From Pyrobaculum arsenaticum DSM 13514 (GTDB taxonomy: Archaea > Thermoproteota > Thermoprotei > Thermoproteales > Thermoproteaceae): DNA of 64,000 nucleotides. The notes beneath the pieces are model-generated. The model did not search any database and was not told the DNA's origin. It saw only the letters and a program-made list of their open reading frames with translations. Positions within the stretch are counted from its first letter, which is position 1; each line of letters starts with the position of its first letter. The position numbers and the translations under genes are program-made. The stretch covers positions 1,736,001 to 1,800,000 of the forward strand of contig NC_009376.1 in NCBI RefSeq assembly GCF_000016385.1, written 5' to 3'. Positions 46,637 to 55,246 of the stretch are shown piece after piece.

Positions 46637-47026
46637 AAATCCAGCTACTACGCCCTCTGCGCTTCAAAGTTTGATGCAGGGACCTAGCTACGTTGGCAAA
46701 TGCTGGTAAACGAGCCCAACGTCTGGCCGCCGGTATGTGCAATACCGTGCACACATCCCGCCTATTATTAAAGAGAGTAGCTCTTCAGACAACTCCTCAG
46801 CAGTGGGAGGGACAACTACTCGCCTGTTGCTACGCAAAAGTCAGCAGATGGTTGCATGAGGCAACTCTTCTGACCTGGCTATGACCTCCCCATATGGCAG
46901 ACTCCGAGAAAGAAGTCATTTCAGGGTAGTGGAAGCGTATCTACCACGGCGTAAAAGTCGCCTACGGTGAATTAGAAGCGTCGAGAAGGGACTTGTTGAG
47001 GTTTTATAGGGAGAATAGCATAATAC
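46637..47026. other. Intergenic stretch with no recognised gene
   Basis: 390 bp. A plus frame near 46925-47053 reads like a piece of protein (RIYHGVKVAYGELEAS, then RRDLLRFYRE) but has no start and ends inside the sRNA; it may be a gene remnant. GTTTTATAGG (47001-47010) is the sRNA promoter. Confidence 0.4.
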
Positions 47027-47082
47027 ATAGTGATGAAATGGTCCTTCGTTGATATGTGAAGACGCCCCTACCCAACTGACTA
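47027..47082 (+). ncRNA. Box C/D sRNA
   Basis: C GTGATGA (47030-47036, perfect), 12-nt guide AATGGTCCTTCG, D'-like TTGA (47049-47052), C' GTGAAGA (47056-47062), 13-nt guide CGCCCCTACCCAA, D CTGA (47076-47079, perfect). GTTTTATAGG lies 25 bp before the C box. It ends at the last codon of ileS (opposite strand). The second guide would pair with TTGGGTAGGGGCG. Confidence 0.72.
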
Positions 47083-50022
47083 GGCCTTCTTTATCTCAAT
47101 ACGTACCCTTTCGCCTGAGATGTCCCACTCACGTCCGCCCGTTGCCTGCCCGATGAGTAGGTCAACAGCGCGTGTCTCCCTGGCGATGTAATCTCTATAA
47201 TGTTCAACGGCGTTTTTTACATCTTCTGAGTTTGTTTCCACCACTACTTTAATGCTATCGCTTATCTCAAGGCCGGCCTCTTTCCTCATCACCTGGATCC
47301 TCCTCACTATCTCCCTGGCGAGGGCCTCGTAGTAGAGCTCGGGCTCAAGCTTTGGGGGTATGCAAGCCTCCAATTGGCCCTCTGCGGCCTTCACGTAGCC
47401 CTCGGGGCACGGCCCTATCTTTACCTCTTTCACGTTGCCCAGGTATTTCAACAGCTCGGCGTAGCGCCCCGCGTGCTTGGCGCCGCTTATATACGCCACC
47501 CTCACGGGCCACCTCAGCTTTATCCCGGCCTTGTTCCTAGCCTCGGCCAGCGCAGAGAAGGCGGCGAACAGCTCGCGGTAGGCCTCTACGAGCTCCTTGT
47601 CGACGGGCCCCGCCTGGGGGTACTGGGCCAGGTGGACGGACTCCGGCGCGGACTTCTCGTACTTCCTCACGTAGGCCTGCCATAGGTACTCCGCCACGAA
47701 GGGCGTAAACACGGAGGCGAGGATCAACACGGTCTTTATCACGTGGTGGAGGACCGCGTAGGCGGCGTATTTGTCGGGGGTGGGTTCGTCGCTCCAGACG
47801 CGCCTCCTCAAAAGCCTGAGGTAGCGGTGGCTGAGGGTCTCCACCACGAAGTCCCTCCACATGGCTACCGCTTTGTGGAATTCGAAGTTCTTGAGGTACG
47901 AGGCGAACTCTGCAACGAGGGAGTTGAGCTCCGAGAGGACCCACCTATCCTCTTCGAGCCCCCTCCCCAGCCACTCCTCCAGCGGGTACCTCTCGGCGTC
48001 AAATCCGTCGAGGGACATATAGGTGTCAGCGAACCTCGCGACGTTCCACAAAATGCCGAGGTCGGCCAGCACGTGCCTTACCTCGTCTGGGTCAAAGGAG
48101 AGGTCTTCCCAAGGAGCCGCCTTAGACAAGATATACAGCCTAACGGGGTCGGCGCCGTACTTCTCGAAGAGGTCCTTGGCCCACACTACGTTGCCCTTGC
48201 TCTTGGACATCTTCTGGCCGTGCTTATCGAGGATTAGGCCCTGGATCAGCACGGTCTTGTAGGGCGCCCTTCCTGTGTAGAGGACAGAAGTGGCGAGGAG
48301 GGAGTAGAACCACCCTCTCGTCTGGTCTATCCCCTCTGTGACGAAGTCGTAGGGGAACAGCTTCCCCCAGAGTTCTCTGTTCCTCTCCCCGTCCACTGCG
48401 GCGAGCCACGCCACGCCGCTGTCAAGCCACACATCCATCACGTAGGGCTCCCGCACCCACTCGTCGCAGTCCTCGGTGGCGATCTTAACCTGGTCGATCC
48501 ACGGCCGGTGGACTAGCTTGAAGTCGTCCACCGGGGGCACTTCCTTGGCCAACTTCTTCAGCTCGTCGAGGGAGCCCACTACCAGTATGCGGCCGTCCTT
48601 CTTGCATCTCCACACGGGGAGGGGCGTGCCCCACACCCTGCTCCTGCTTATATTCCAATCCCTGGCGTTTTGCACAAAGACGTCAAACCTGTCCCTAAGC
48701 TTCTGCGGCACCACGTTGACTTTCTGGAGCTCTGAGTACATCTTGTCGCGGATGCGTGAAATGGTTATGAACCACTGCCTATCGGCGCGGAGTATCAGCT
48801 TCGACCCGCAACGCCAGCAGTGGGGGTATTCGTGGCGTATCTTCCCCTCGTAGACCAGAAGGCCCTTGGCCTTGAGATCCTTGACAACCTCCTTGTCCAC
48901 GTCGTAGACGTGTTTGCCCCTGTACTTGCCCCCCAGCTCGTTGTAGACGCCGTTTACCTCCACGCTGTTTGTAACCCTGATGCCGTACCTCTTGGCCAGC
49001 TCGAAGTCCTCAGGGCCATGGCCAGGCGCGATGTGGACAAGGCCTGTGCCCTGCTCCAGCGTGACGAACTCTGCAGTGACCACTCTGTGCTCTCTCGAAG
49101 CCCTCTCCGGCACCTCCTCAGCCAGCGGGTGGACATACCTCAGCCCGGCGAGTTCCTCTCCCATCTTCGTCTCTATAACCCGCCACTCCTTAACGCCGAA
49201 TAATTGCATCAGTTGGGGAACTAGCCTCTCGGCAAGCCACCAATACTCCCGCCTCTCCCCCACGACGACCTCCACCTTGGCGTAGGCGTAGTCCGGGTGC
49301 GCTGCTACGGCCTCATTGTCCACGATAGTCCAAGGCGTCGTTGTCCAGATTACAAGGTATTCGTTATCACTTCCCTCTACTCTGAATTTTACATATATCG
49401 AGGGATCCTCCCTCTCCTCGTAGCCTAGAGCCACCTCGTGGTCGGACAGCGACGTCTCACAGCGGGGGCAGAACCACAAGACCCGGTAGTCCTCGGCAAG
49501 GAGGCCCGCCTCGTGCGCCCTCTTCACAACACGCCACGCGTACTCTAGATACCGGGGCCGTCTCGTCTCGTAGGCGTTCTCTAAGTCAAGCCACAGCCCC
49601 AGCCTTCTCGTGCCCCACTCCCGCCAGTACTGGAGATACTCCTCAACCAGGGCGTTGCACTCCAACGCGAACTTCTCAAGCCCGTACTGCTCGACGTCTT
49701 TCTTGCTCCTAAGTTTCAGCTTCTTCTCCACTTCCCACTCCACAGGCATCCCCTGCATATCCCAGCCTCCCTGAACCCAGACGTCGTAGCCCAGAAGCCG
49801 GTGGAAGCGTAGCACAACGTCCTTATAGGTGCGCCCCCTTATGTGGCCGACGTGCGGCATGCCGTTCGTCGTCGGCGGTCCCTCCAAGAAGGCGTATACC
49901 GGCCTCCCGCGCCACGACTTCCATTTGTCAAAAATCTTGTTACGGTCCCAGAACTCCTGGACTGCCTTTTCTACTGCGTGTGAGTTGTAGCTCGGGGACA
50001 GCTTAAAATCCCCATAAGACAT
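47080..50022 (-). CDS. ileS: Isoleucine--tRNA ligase
   Basis: 980 aa, full length. Class Ia synthetase that charges tRNA-Ile, with an editing domain against valine. HIGH-type motif is HVGH at residues 57-60, editing site in LVIWTTTPWTIVDNEAVAAH, the KMSKS loop KMSKSKGNVVWAKD near residue 600, then the anticodon-binding domain. The last 150 residues are the archaeal/eukaryotic type. ATG at 50022 is preferred over the preceding TTG; ACTTTTATTAAC is upstream. It is monocistronic, with an sRNA gene ending at its 3' end. Confidence 0.97.
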   Translation of the reverse strand: MSYGDFKLSPSYNSHAVEKAVQEFWDRNKIFDKWKSWRGRPVYAFLEGPPTTNGMPHVGHIRGRTYKDVVLRFHRLLGYDVWVQGGWDMQGMPVEWEVEKKLKLRSKKDVEQYGLEKFALECNALVEEYLQYWREWGTRRLGLWLDLENAYETRRPRYLEYAWRVVKRAHEAGLLAEDYRVLWFCPRCETSLSDHEVALGYEEREDPSIYVKFRVEGSDNEYLVIWTTTPWTIVDNEAVAAHPDYAYAKVEVVVGERREYWWLAERLVPQLMQLFGVKEWRVIETKMGEELAGLRYVHPLAEEVPERASREHRVVTAEFVTLEQGTGLVHIAPGHGPEDFELAKRYGIRVTNSVEVNGVYNELGGKYRGKHVYDVDKEVVKDLKAKGLLVYEGKIRHEYPHCWRCGSKLILRADRQWFITISRIRDKMYSELQKVNVVPQKLRDRFDVFVQNARDWNISRSRVWGTPLPVWRCKKDGRILVVGSLDELKKLAKEVPPVDDFKLVHRPWIDQVKIATEDCDEWVREPYVMDVWLDSGVAWLAAVDGERNRELWGKLFPYDFVTEGIDQTRGWFYSLLATSVLYTGRAPYKTVLIQGLILDKHGQKMSKSKGNVVWAKDLFEKYGADPVRLYILSKAAPWEDLSFDPDEVRHVLADLGILWNVARFADTYMSLDGFDAERYPLEEWLGRGLEEDRWVLSELNSLVAEFASYLKNFEFHKAVAMWRDFVVETLSHRYLRLLRRRVWSDEPTPDKYAAYAVLHHVIKTVLILASVFTPFVAEYLWQAYVRKYEKSAPESVHLAQYPQAGPVDKELVEAYRELFAAFSALAEARNKAGIKLRWPVRVAYISGAKHAGRYAELLKYLGNVKEVKIGPCPEGYVKAAEGQLEACIPPKLEPELYYEALAREIVRRIQVMRKEAGLEISDSIKVVVETNSEDVKNAVEHYRDYIARETRAVDLLIGQATGGREWDISGERVRIEIKKA

Positions 50023-50341
50023 CAAAGGGAAGGAGTTAATAAAAGTATTAAAATCTCTACAAGCTCTCCCAAAGGGAGGAGCCGCAAGGAGACGGCGTTA
50101 CTTTTTCACCACGTTGCGCTTTTCCATACTCGCCTCTGTTCTCCCCTCTCAAAATACACTCGAAGCCCCTCTGCCCAACCACCGCTGGGGCTGTACCGGC
50201 TCGGCAATTATATTCCACATATTCCACAACTGCTCTCATTCACAAACAACCCTCTTATGCTGTGGCCACATTCTACAATGAAGTGTTTGTGCAACTAACG
50301 AGGTTCAAGGCCGTTACGCCTTCTTGAGGTAATGGTATCGA
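50023..50341. other. Intergenic stretch between ileS and tRNA-Cys
   Basis: About 320 bp. Contains CTCCCAAAGGGAG (small hairpin near 50067) and TCAAGG ... CCTTCTTGA (50304-50326), a hairpin just downstream of tRNA-Cys on its strand that might end its transcript. A 60-codon minus frame (50057-50239) has no support. Confidence 0.4.
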
Positions 50342-50437
50342 AGCCCCGGCCGGGATTTGAACCCGGGACCTACGGGTCTGCAGCCCGCCGCTCTCCGGGT
50401 GCAACTCTCGCACTCTGCCGGACTGAGCTACCGGGGC
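50342..50437 (-). tRNA. tRNA-Cys (GCA) with intron in the D arm
   Basis: Acceptor GCCCCGG pairs with CCGGGGC, discriminator T; T arm CCGGG-TTCAAAT-CCCGG; anticodon arm GCGGG-CTGCAGA-CCCGT with anticodon GCA at 50381-50379. The D arm reads GCTC-AGTCCGGCA-GAG, then 22 extra bases containing GTGC-GAGAGTT-GCAC before the closing C, so a 22-nt intron interrupts the 3' side of the D stem; the GAG repeat leaves the exact cut open by three bases. Mature length 74 nt. TTTAAAAATA at 50455-50465 is the promoter. Confidence 0.93.
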
Positions 50438-50529
50438 TCCTAATTTTCTCGCCTATATTTTTAAATTTTCTGGAAGGATGTAGGGTCCCATTACGTCTTG
50501 CTTGGCCCAACAGCGCCGGCCTCGCGCTA

Positions 50530-50883
50530 TCAGCCTCGGGCCCCTCTTGACGAGTAGTTTAGCAAATAGTAAAAGGATGGTGTTACATACCTCATTTTCG
50601 ATATCTGGACGATCTTCTGAGGCGGCTCCCGTGCCAATTCTTTTATCTTATCCGTGGCGATGTACTTCTTCCACTTCTTTGACAAGTCAAGGGAGCTCTC
50701 TTCATACTCTACGAGGTAGCCCTCGTCTACGAGTTGTTGAACGACGTACTCAACCGACGCCATAGTGATTTCAGTTTTTAATTTCAGCTCTTCTTTTGCA
50801 ATCATTAGGAGAGAGTATATGGTGTTGAGATCTGCGGCCTTTACCGCATCCATTACAGTCGCAACGAGGGTTTTTAACTCCAC
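50530..50883 (-). CDS. Hypothetical winged-helix-like protein, 117 aa
   Basis: I do not recognise the family. The N-terminal part is helical (TLVATVMDAVKAADLNTIYS) and the middle looks like a winged helix (ITMASVEYVVQQLVDEGYLV, with YLVEYEESS as wing). It may bind DNA. GTG at 50883 follows GTTTATAAGC (50905-50914) by 26 bp. It lies downstream of the ParA-like gene on the same strand but has its own promoter. Could be a regulator of the ParA locus; not proven. Confidence 0.55.
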   Translation of the reverse strand: MELKTLVATVMDAVKAADLNTIYSLLMIAKEELKLKTEITMASVEYVVQQLVDEGYLVEYEESSLDLSKKWKKYIATDKIKELAREPPQKIVQISKMRYVTPSFYYLLNYSSRGARG

Positions 50884-50931
50884 CCACGCACTTACTTTTT
50901 GCGCTTATAAACTATCCGGTGGAGTTGGGTA

Positions 50932-51600
50932 TTAGTCAAACCACCGCGAGCGGGTTACCGTTTTAAGTTCTTGAAGTAGATATTCTGCAAGTTTCACCAC
51001 GGGTTTCGTATAGAATTGGCCGCGTCTGTTGTAATAGTCGAGTGTTGCTGAAAAGGATATTTTTATGGCGGCTCCCGGGTACTCTATACCTCTTTCATGT
51101 TTATTTAGAACTATGACGAGTTTTCCGTCAAAGAATCTTCTGATGAGAGTAATGGGTTTTGTACAATCTTCATAACCTTCGACAATGAGGATGATTAGAT
51201 CTGATTTATCCAACCCAAATGCCTCAATAGGCGTTATACGTGATAGTTGGTACATGTCCAGCACCACGACATCTATTGAATGCTTTACAATGCTTTTCCT
51301 AACCACCTCGGTTATGTTCTGGAATATGGCATCCCAGTTTTCTATTCTCCAAACCGACGTGGGGTCTATCCCCAGGGGGAGGACGAAGAGGTTTTTTGCC
51401 CTTTCGTCTCTATAAACCTCAACGTCGGGGGTGATTTTCTCAATATCTATTTGGGGGACGGGAAAAAACCTCGACGCCCCGCCGCCTAGATCAATAAGCA
51501 AGACGTTTAGAGGGAGGGCAACCGATACGTTTACAGCGAGGGTAGTTTTTCCAGCTCCCCCCTTACAACTGGTAAAAGCGACTGTGCCGGTTCTTATCAT
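50932..51600 (-). CDS. ParA/MinD-like ATPase
   Basis: 222 aa. Deviant Walker A TSCKGGAGKTTLAV with the signature Lys, Walker B-like VVVLDMYQL and switch region; the adenine-side segment IVLNKHERGIEYPGA. Belongs to the ParA/MinD clan that positions chromosomes, plasmids or protein complexes by cycling on DNA or membranes. No C-terminal amphipathic membrane helix as in MinD is obvious. No SegB/ParB-type partner is adjacent; instead a 147-aa protein of unknown type precedes it by 3 bp. It may segregate DNA or place another cell structure. Confidence 0.82.
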   Translation of the reverse strand: MIRTGTVAFTSCKGGAGKTTLAVNVSVALPLNVLLIDLGGGASRFFPVPQIDIEKITPDVEVYRDERAKNLFVLPLGIDPTSVWRIENWDAIFQNITEVVRKSIVKHSIDVVVLDMYQLSRITPIEAFGLDKSDLIILIVEGYEDCTKPITLIRRFFDGKLVIVLNKHERGIEYPGAAIKISFSATLDYYNRRGQFYTKPVVKLAEYLLQELKTVTRSRWFD

Positions 51601-51603
51601 CTA

Positions 51604-52047
51604 TCACGAGGTCGTCGCTGGGCGGCACTTCTCTGCAAATATCGCCACGAGGGCCGCCAGTTTGTTATTAAAACGCTCTGCTAGTTTTACCAGATCTTCA
51701 GGCGACATGGATTTGCTAAGAGCCTCTATATGAGGCTCCTCTAGCAAGTCGATGTTTTTATAAATAACCTCGATCATTCTATCATTTATCACCAGCGGGG
51801 TGGCCTTCGGCGCTATTAAAAACCTAACAAAAGTCCTCTCTTCCGGCGGTAGCTTGGCAATAGTTGAAGCGACATAGCGCATAAACTGCCCCACGTCGGT
51901 AGCTTCTCTTGCGGTTGCGGCAACGATCTCTTGGATTGCGGCCGCTTCCTCTCTTGGTTCAGGCCTAGCGCTTGTCTGCGCCGTTGTTGCTGGCTCGGTC
52001 TCCTCCTTCTTGGTTCCCACCATAGTCCTGAATTTCTCCATGAACAC
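51604..52047 (-). CDS. Hypothetical protein upstream of ParA, 147 aa
   Basis: I do not recognise the family. An N-terminal disordered, Thr/Ala/Glu-rich segment of about 45 residues (KKEETEPATTAQTSARPEPR) is followed by a compact helical domain (YVASTIAKLPPEERTFVRFL; then MSPEDLVKLAERFNNKLAAL). A flexible tail plus small domain is reminiscent of ParA-interacting adaptors, which activate the ATPase through a basic or disordered N-terminus; here the tail has few Lys/Arg, so that is weak. It precedes the ParA gene by 3 bp and is certainly co-transcribed with it. Confidence 0.55.
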   Translation of the reverse strand: MFMEKFRTMVGTKKEETEPATTAQTSARPEPREEAAAIQEIVAATAREATDVGQFMRYVASTIAKLPPEERTFVRFLIAPKATPLVINDRMIEVIYKNIDLLEEPHIEALSKSMSPEDLVKLAERFNNKLAALVAIFAEKCRPATTS

Positions 52048-52081
52048 ATTGCAGCAACGTTATTTTAAAGTTTTGCGAGTA

Positions 52082-52543
52082 TTATACTGTGATAATAAAG
52101 AGAGGCGACAGATCTGTGTGTAGCTTCATGTAAAACCTAACCACCTTGCCGGCGGCGGCCCAAATTTCGTTAAGCTCTTTGACAAGGTCAAACGCCTCGT
52201 CTAGCGTCATGTGTGTGATTTTCCCCTCTTTGATTTCTTCTAGCCTTGCCCTTAGCCTCTCTATTACGATATCGGATTCGCGGACTACCGATAAGAGCCT
52301 TTCTCTTATTTCCTTAAGGCCCAGTTCTTCTACTTCCGGCATCCTTGCGGCGAGTAGTTCTACCAACTCGGCAAGCTTCTCCGCCTGTTCTTTTATATAG
52401 GCTTCTACCAAGTCGATAAGTTTAGACAACTGCTCGTATGTTTGTCTGTTAAAAGCGTCTCTTGCCTCCACGTGTAGGTCGAGACGTTTGGAAAGTCCGC
52501 GAATAAATTCGACATCGCCGTACTTTCTTATATATCTTTCCAC
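52082..52543 (-). CDS. Hypothetical coiled-coil protein, 153 aa
   Basis: I do not recognise the family. Long helical stretches with heptads (EAYIKEQAEKLAELVELLAA; then VIERLRARLEEIKEG) indicate coiled-coil or a helical bundle. GTG at 52543 is chosen over ATG 52582: TTTAAATA (52563-52570) lies 24 bp before it and the longer form would overlap the NTPase gene. It lies between the NTPase and the 147-aa gene on the same strand, with 34 bp to the latter, and is thus part of the ParA/NTPase locus. Confidence 0.58.
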   Translation of the reverse strand: MERYIRKYGDVEFIRGLSKRLDLHVEARDAFNRQTYEQLSKLIDLVEAYIKEQAEKLAELVELLAARMPEVEELGLKEIRERLLSVVRESDIVIERLRARLEEIKEGKITHMTLDEAFDLVKELNEIWAAAGKVVRFYMKLHTDLSPLFIITV

Positions 52544-52563
52544 AAATACGAGATTAGAGATGT

Positions 52564-54336
52564 TTAAATAGGTTGGATGCATCGCCTGTGAGGCTGGTAT
52601 TTGTTAACAACATCGGCGTAGCCGGCTCCTATAAGCGCAATTTCCAGCTGTCTCAACGCATCGCAAGGGGTCTCCTTGGCGCGTCTTGCTGCGGACGCGA
52701 CTCCTACGACGATGATAACATCTCCGCATTTCTCGCCACATTTCTCCACGACCAGCGACGCATCGCCAACAGTCTCCACGTATTTATCTAAGAGGCTTTC
52801 ATAGTCTACGCCGAGCTCTACTGCCGTCACCAAGGCCTGGGCTAGCAAGTCTCCCGGCACTACAGCGGCGTTCTGCACCGCGGTGAGGGCCAACCTCTTC
52901 GTGATAGGGCTACCCGACCGCAGTGCGTGGTCAACATAGTCGCGGAACGGCCTTAGGTCAACTCTACCTCTTTCAGACGCCTCGTATAGGTAGTTCAACA
53001 CTTCTATCCACCCCTTCTCGCTCACCTCCTCTGCCCTCAGGCCCGCATAAAACATAAGGCCTTTCTTTTCAGATGGCGGGATCTCTACGCTGAGACGAGT
53101 GGGATACAGTATCGCATGTATAATCTCTTCTTGGAGAGTATCCCCGCGGCACAGGGCCTTAATTTTGCCCTGGCAGGGATTTTCCCCCACCGCGATTGCA
53201 ATGATTGCCTTGGCGAGGTCGTCGCCGGCCTCGTGAGCTATGACAAAGGCCTTTACTAAAGCTCTTATCTTCACCTCAGCCGGCTTCACTCCACATTTTT
53301 TGACCGCCTCCTCAGCCGCCTTTTTGAGGGCCTCTTCGTAGAGGGGGCCTAATCCCCCGGACAGCGCCTTTATCTGCCAGTGTGGGCGCATTAGACGCTT
53401 CAACTCCTCTGCGGCTTGAAGCGCCAGTATTTTTACATACTCCCTATGAGGCCCGCTTAGCTTGTCTAGAAGCGAAGATAGCTTTTCCAGCGACCTTATC
53501 CTGGTATCTACAACGTCGTGATGGACGGCAAGGCTTGCGAGGGGTGGCGGCAAGCCTCTGGCGGCGAGGGCCTGGACAAAGACCCTAGCGGCGGTGCAGG
53601 TGTTGATGTACAACGCCCTAGCCAACGTAGTCAGCCGCTCAACGTAGGCATCAATGGCGCTTTTCACTCGTTGCTCCGGGTCCTCGTCGCAGTAGTGCAA
53701 AGTCTTCGCAACGTGGTAGGCCATAAAGTAGAGCCCCTCGCCGAAATGGGCGAGCCTCTTAACTACCTCCCCGGCGTAGTCCTCCCCGCAGAAGACGTCC
53801 CCGTTTCTTAAAAAGATCTCTTCAGCTATCTTCACATCCGGCGTCGTCGTAATTTTTTCGTACTGGGCCAGCTCCTTTCTGCACCTAGTGGCTAAATCGG
53901 AGGCCAACACGACAACAGCTGGAAAGCCAAGTCTCCTGACGTAGTCCGCCCTCGCCATGATTTGGCCGCATCGATCGCGCCACAGAGTTGCGTGCTCAGA
54001 CCAGATCTCCGACTCGGAGTAGAACTGCGGAGGCGTCGCGTCGAAAATAGCAAAAGCCCACTTGGCCCTCTTAGCTATTCGAAGATATTCGGCAAAAGTG
54101 GCCGTATCAGAGGCGAGATCTATGACTACCCCGCCGCGTTCAAGAGTTAGATATGCCGCTGTGTAGGCAGCGATAGATTTGCCCACCCCGTGTGGGCCTG
54201 TCAACAACACGGAAACCCCCTTCTCCAGGAGCTTGAGGAGCTCCTCGACGAGCTGTAAGTGTACCACATTCACCTCTTGGTCGCCAGCTCTGAAGATCAA
54301 ATCGCCGCCGCGGCGGCTGAAATGATACACAGCCAT
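52564..54336 (-). CDS. Large P-loop NTPase with helical C-terminal region (STAND-like)
   Basis: 590 aa. Walker A LLTGPHGVGKSIAAYTAAYL at residues 43-62, a Walker B-like strand in WAFAIFDATPPQF, and VVVLASDLATRCRKE as a likely sensor region. The remaining about 400 residues are helical and Cys-containing (e.g. VAVGENPCQGKIKALCRG), without recognisable repeats. The size and single N-terminal P-loop with a long helical tail fit STAND- or AAA-type switches. The gene ends 21 bp before the coiled-coil gene start and is divergent from the 54406 gene. Function unknown; no cognate effector domain is visible. Confidence 0.65.
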   Translation of the reverse strand: MAVYHFSRRGGDLIFRAGDQEVNVVHLQLVEELLKLLEKGVSVLLTGPHGVGKSIAAYTAAYLTLERGGVVIDLASDTATFAEYLRIAKRAKWAFAIFDATPPQFYSESEIWSEHATLWRDRCGQIMARADYVRRLGFPAVVVLASDLATRCRKELAQYEKITTTPDVKIAEEIFLRNGDVFCGEDYAGEVVKRLAHFGEGLYFMAYHVAKTLHYCDEDPEQRVKSAIDAYVERLTTLARALYINTCTAARVFVQALAARGLPPPLASLAVHHDVVDTRIRSLEKLSSLLDKLSGPHREYVKILALQAAEELKRLMRPHWQIKALSGGLGPLYEEALKKAAEEAVKKCGVKPAEVKIRALVKAFVIAHEAGDDLAKAIIAIAVGENPCQGKIKALCRGDTLQEEIIHAILYPTRLSVEIPPSEKKGLMFYAGLRAEEVSEKGWIEVLNYLYEASERGRVDLRPFRDYVDHALRSGSPITKRLALTAVQNAAVVPGDLLAQALVTAVELGVDYESLLDKYVETVGDASLVVEKCGEKCGDVIIVVGVASAARRAKETPCDALRQLEIALIGAGYADVVNKYQPHRRCIQPI

Positions 54337-54405
54337 AAGGGCTTAGCCGTTTTTTAACTCCGGGATTTTAAATCATATATTAAAAAACGGGTTCGCGACA
54401 TAGAC

Positions 54406-55182
54406 GTGTCCACAGCTCTAGATGCGGGAATTGCCGGGAGCCGCTATCTCCGCCTGCTACTAAAGCAGAGCGAGGTAAAAGCAGACGACGCATTGGGCAA
54501 GCTCTTCCACCTCCTGGCAGAGATGGGCTATTTTGTAAAAAGAGGAGACAGGTACAGGAGGACGAATAAAATACCGCCCGTTCCCCCCAGCAGGTTGCTA
54601 GGCGCTGTTTTCGACGACGTGATAATCCCGTACTTATTGGGGGAGGCGGTGAAGCCCAACCACGAGGCCCTATTCGCTGCCACTGCGCTGTTTCAGCCGT
54701 ACAGGGCTAGGGCCGCGTCGAAATTCGGCAAGGGCTCTCTGGCGCTTGTGGCGGGCTGGTTGCCATGCGGCTTCTCCACCGAGATCTCAGCCGCCACAGG
54801 GGCCGATTTGGTCATTGTAGACGAGAACTGGGAGGTCTTGGCTCTGGAAGAGGAACGAGTGTCTATCCTGCCCCTTGAGCTAGAAAGGGTGGAGGAGCCC
54901 CTCGCCGCTTCGGTGTTTTTGAGCTTCGAAGCTTGCCGTCTTGAGGATCTTCCGCTTGATAAGTACGGCAAGTTTTCTTTTGCGGTGATATGCCACAGGG
55001 GGGTTGACATCAAGAAGGTGAAGGAGCTGGCAGAGAGGGTGTATAGGGTTAACTTTGGCGGCTCTCTGGGAATTTTTGCCGACCTCATTAGCGAGTCTCT
55101 TGGGCTGGGGAGAGGAGAGGAGTGCGGACGCGGCGGCAAGATTGTGTACAAAGACTCTGAGGTTTGCGTTACAGAGGTCTAG
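54406..55182 (+). CDS. Rossmann-like protein, paralogue of the GTPase-linked 27435 gene
   Basis: 258 aa, GTG start. N-terminal wing-like domain (LFHLLAEMGYFVKRGDRYRR) and a Rossmann-type domain with LVAGWLPCGFSTEISAATGA and DLVIVDE, then VICHRGVD. Segment by segment this is the same protein as at 27435 (281 aa): LLAE-x-G, GD-x-YRR, LVAGW-x-PCGFS-x-E, and S-x-P-L-(A)-x-S. A SAM-methyltransferase-like fold is plausible but motif I is poor in Gly. It is divergent from the NTPase gene and has its own TATA (ATATATTAAAAAAC, 54374-54387). Its presence here links the two loci. Confidence 0.6.
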   Translation: MSTALDAGIAGSRYLRLLLKQSEVKADDALGKLFHLLAEMGYFVKRGDRYRRTNKIPPVPPSRLLGAVFDDVIIPYLLGEAVKPNHEALFAATALFQPYRARAASKFGKGSLALVAGWLPCGFSTEISAATGADLVIVDENWEVLALEEERVSILPLELERVEEPLAASVFLSFEACRLEDLPLDKYGKFSFAVICHRGVDIKKVKELAERVYRVNFGGSLGIFADLISESLGLGRGEECGRGGKIVYKDSEVCVTEV

Positions 55183-55246
55183 ACATCGCGACGCCCACGG
55201 AGCGCAGAGGCCGGGGGGACCGTTGGGCTGGGACTAGAAGCTGAAC

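Noticed and set aside
47374..49285. Several open frames of 80-165 codons on the plus strand across ileS
   Set aside because: All are antisense to a certain synthetase gene and reflect high G+C content; no promoter or family signature.
50057..50239. 60-codon minus frame between ileS and tRNA-Cys
   Set aside because: A TATA-like AATATAATT exists, but the product has no family resemblance and irregular composition.
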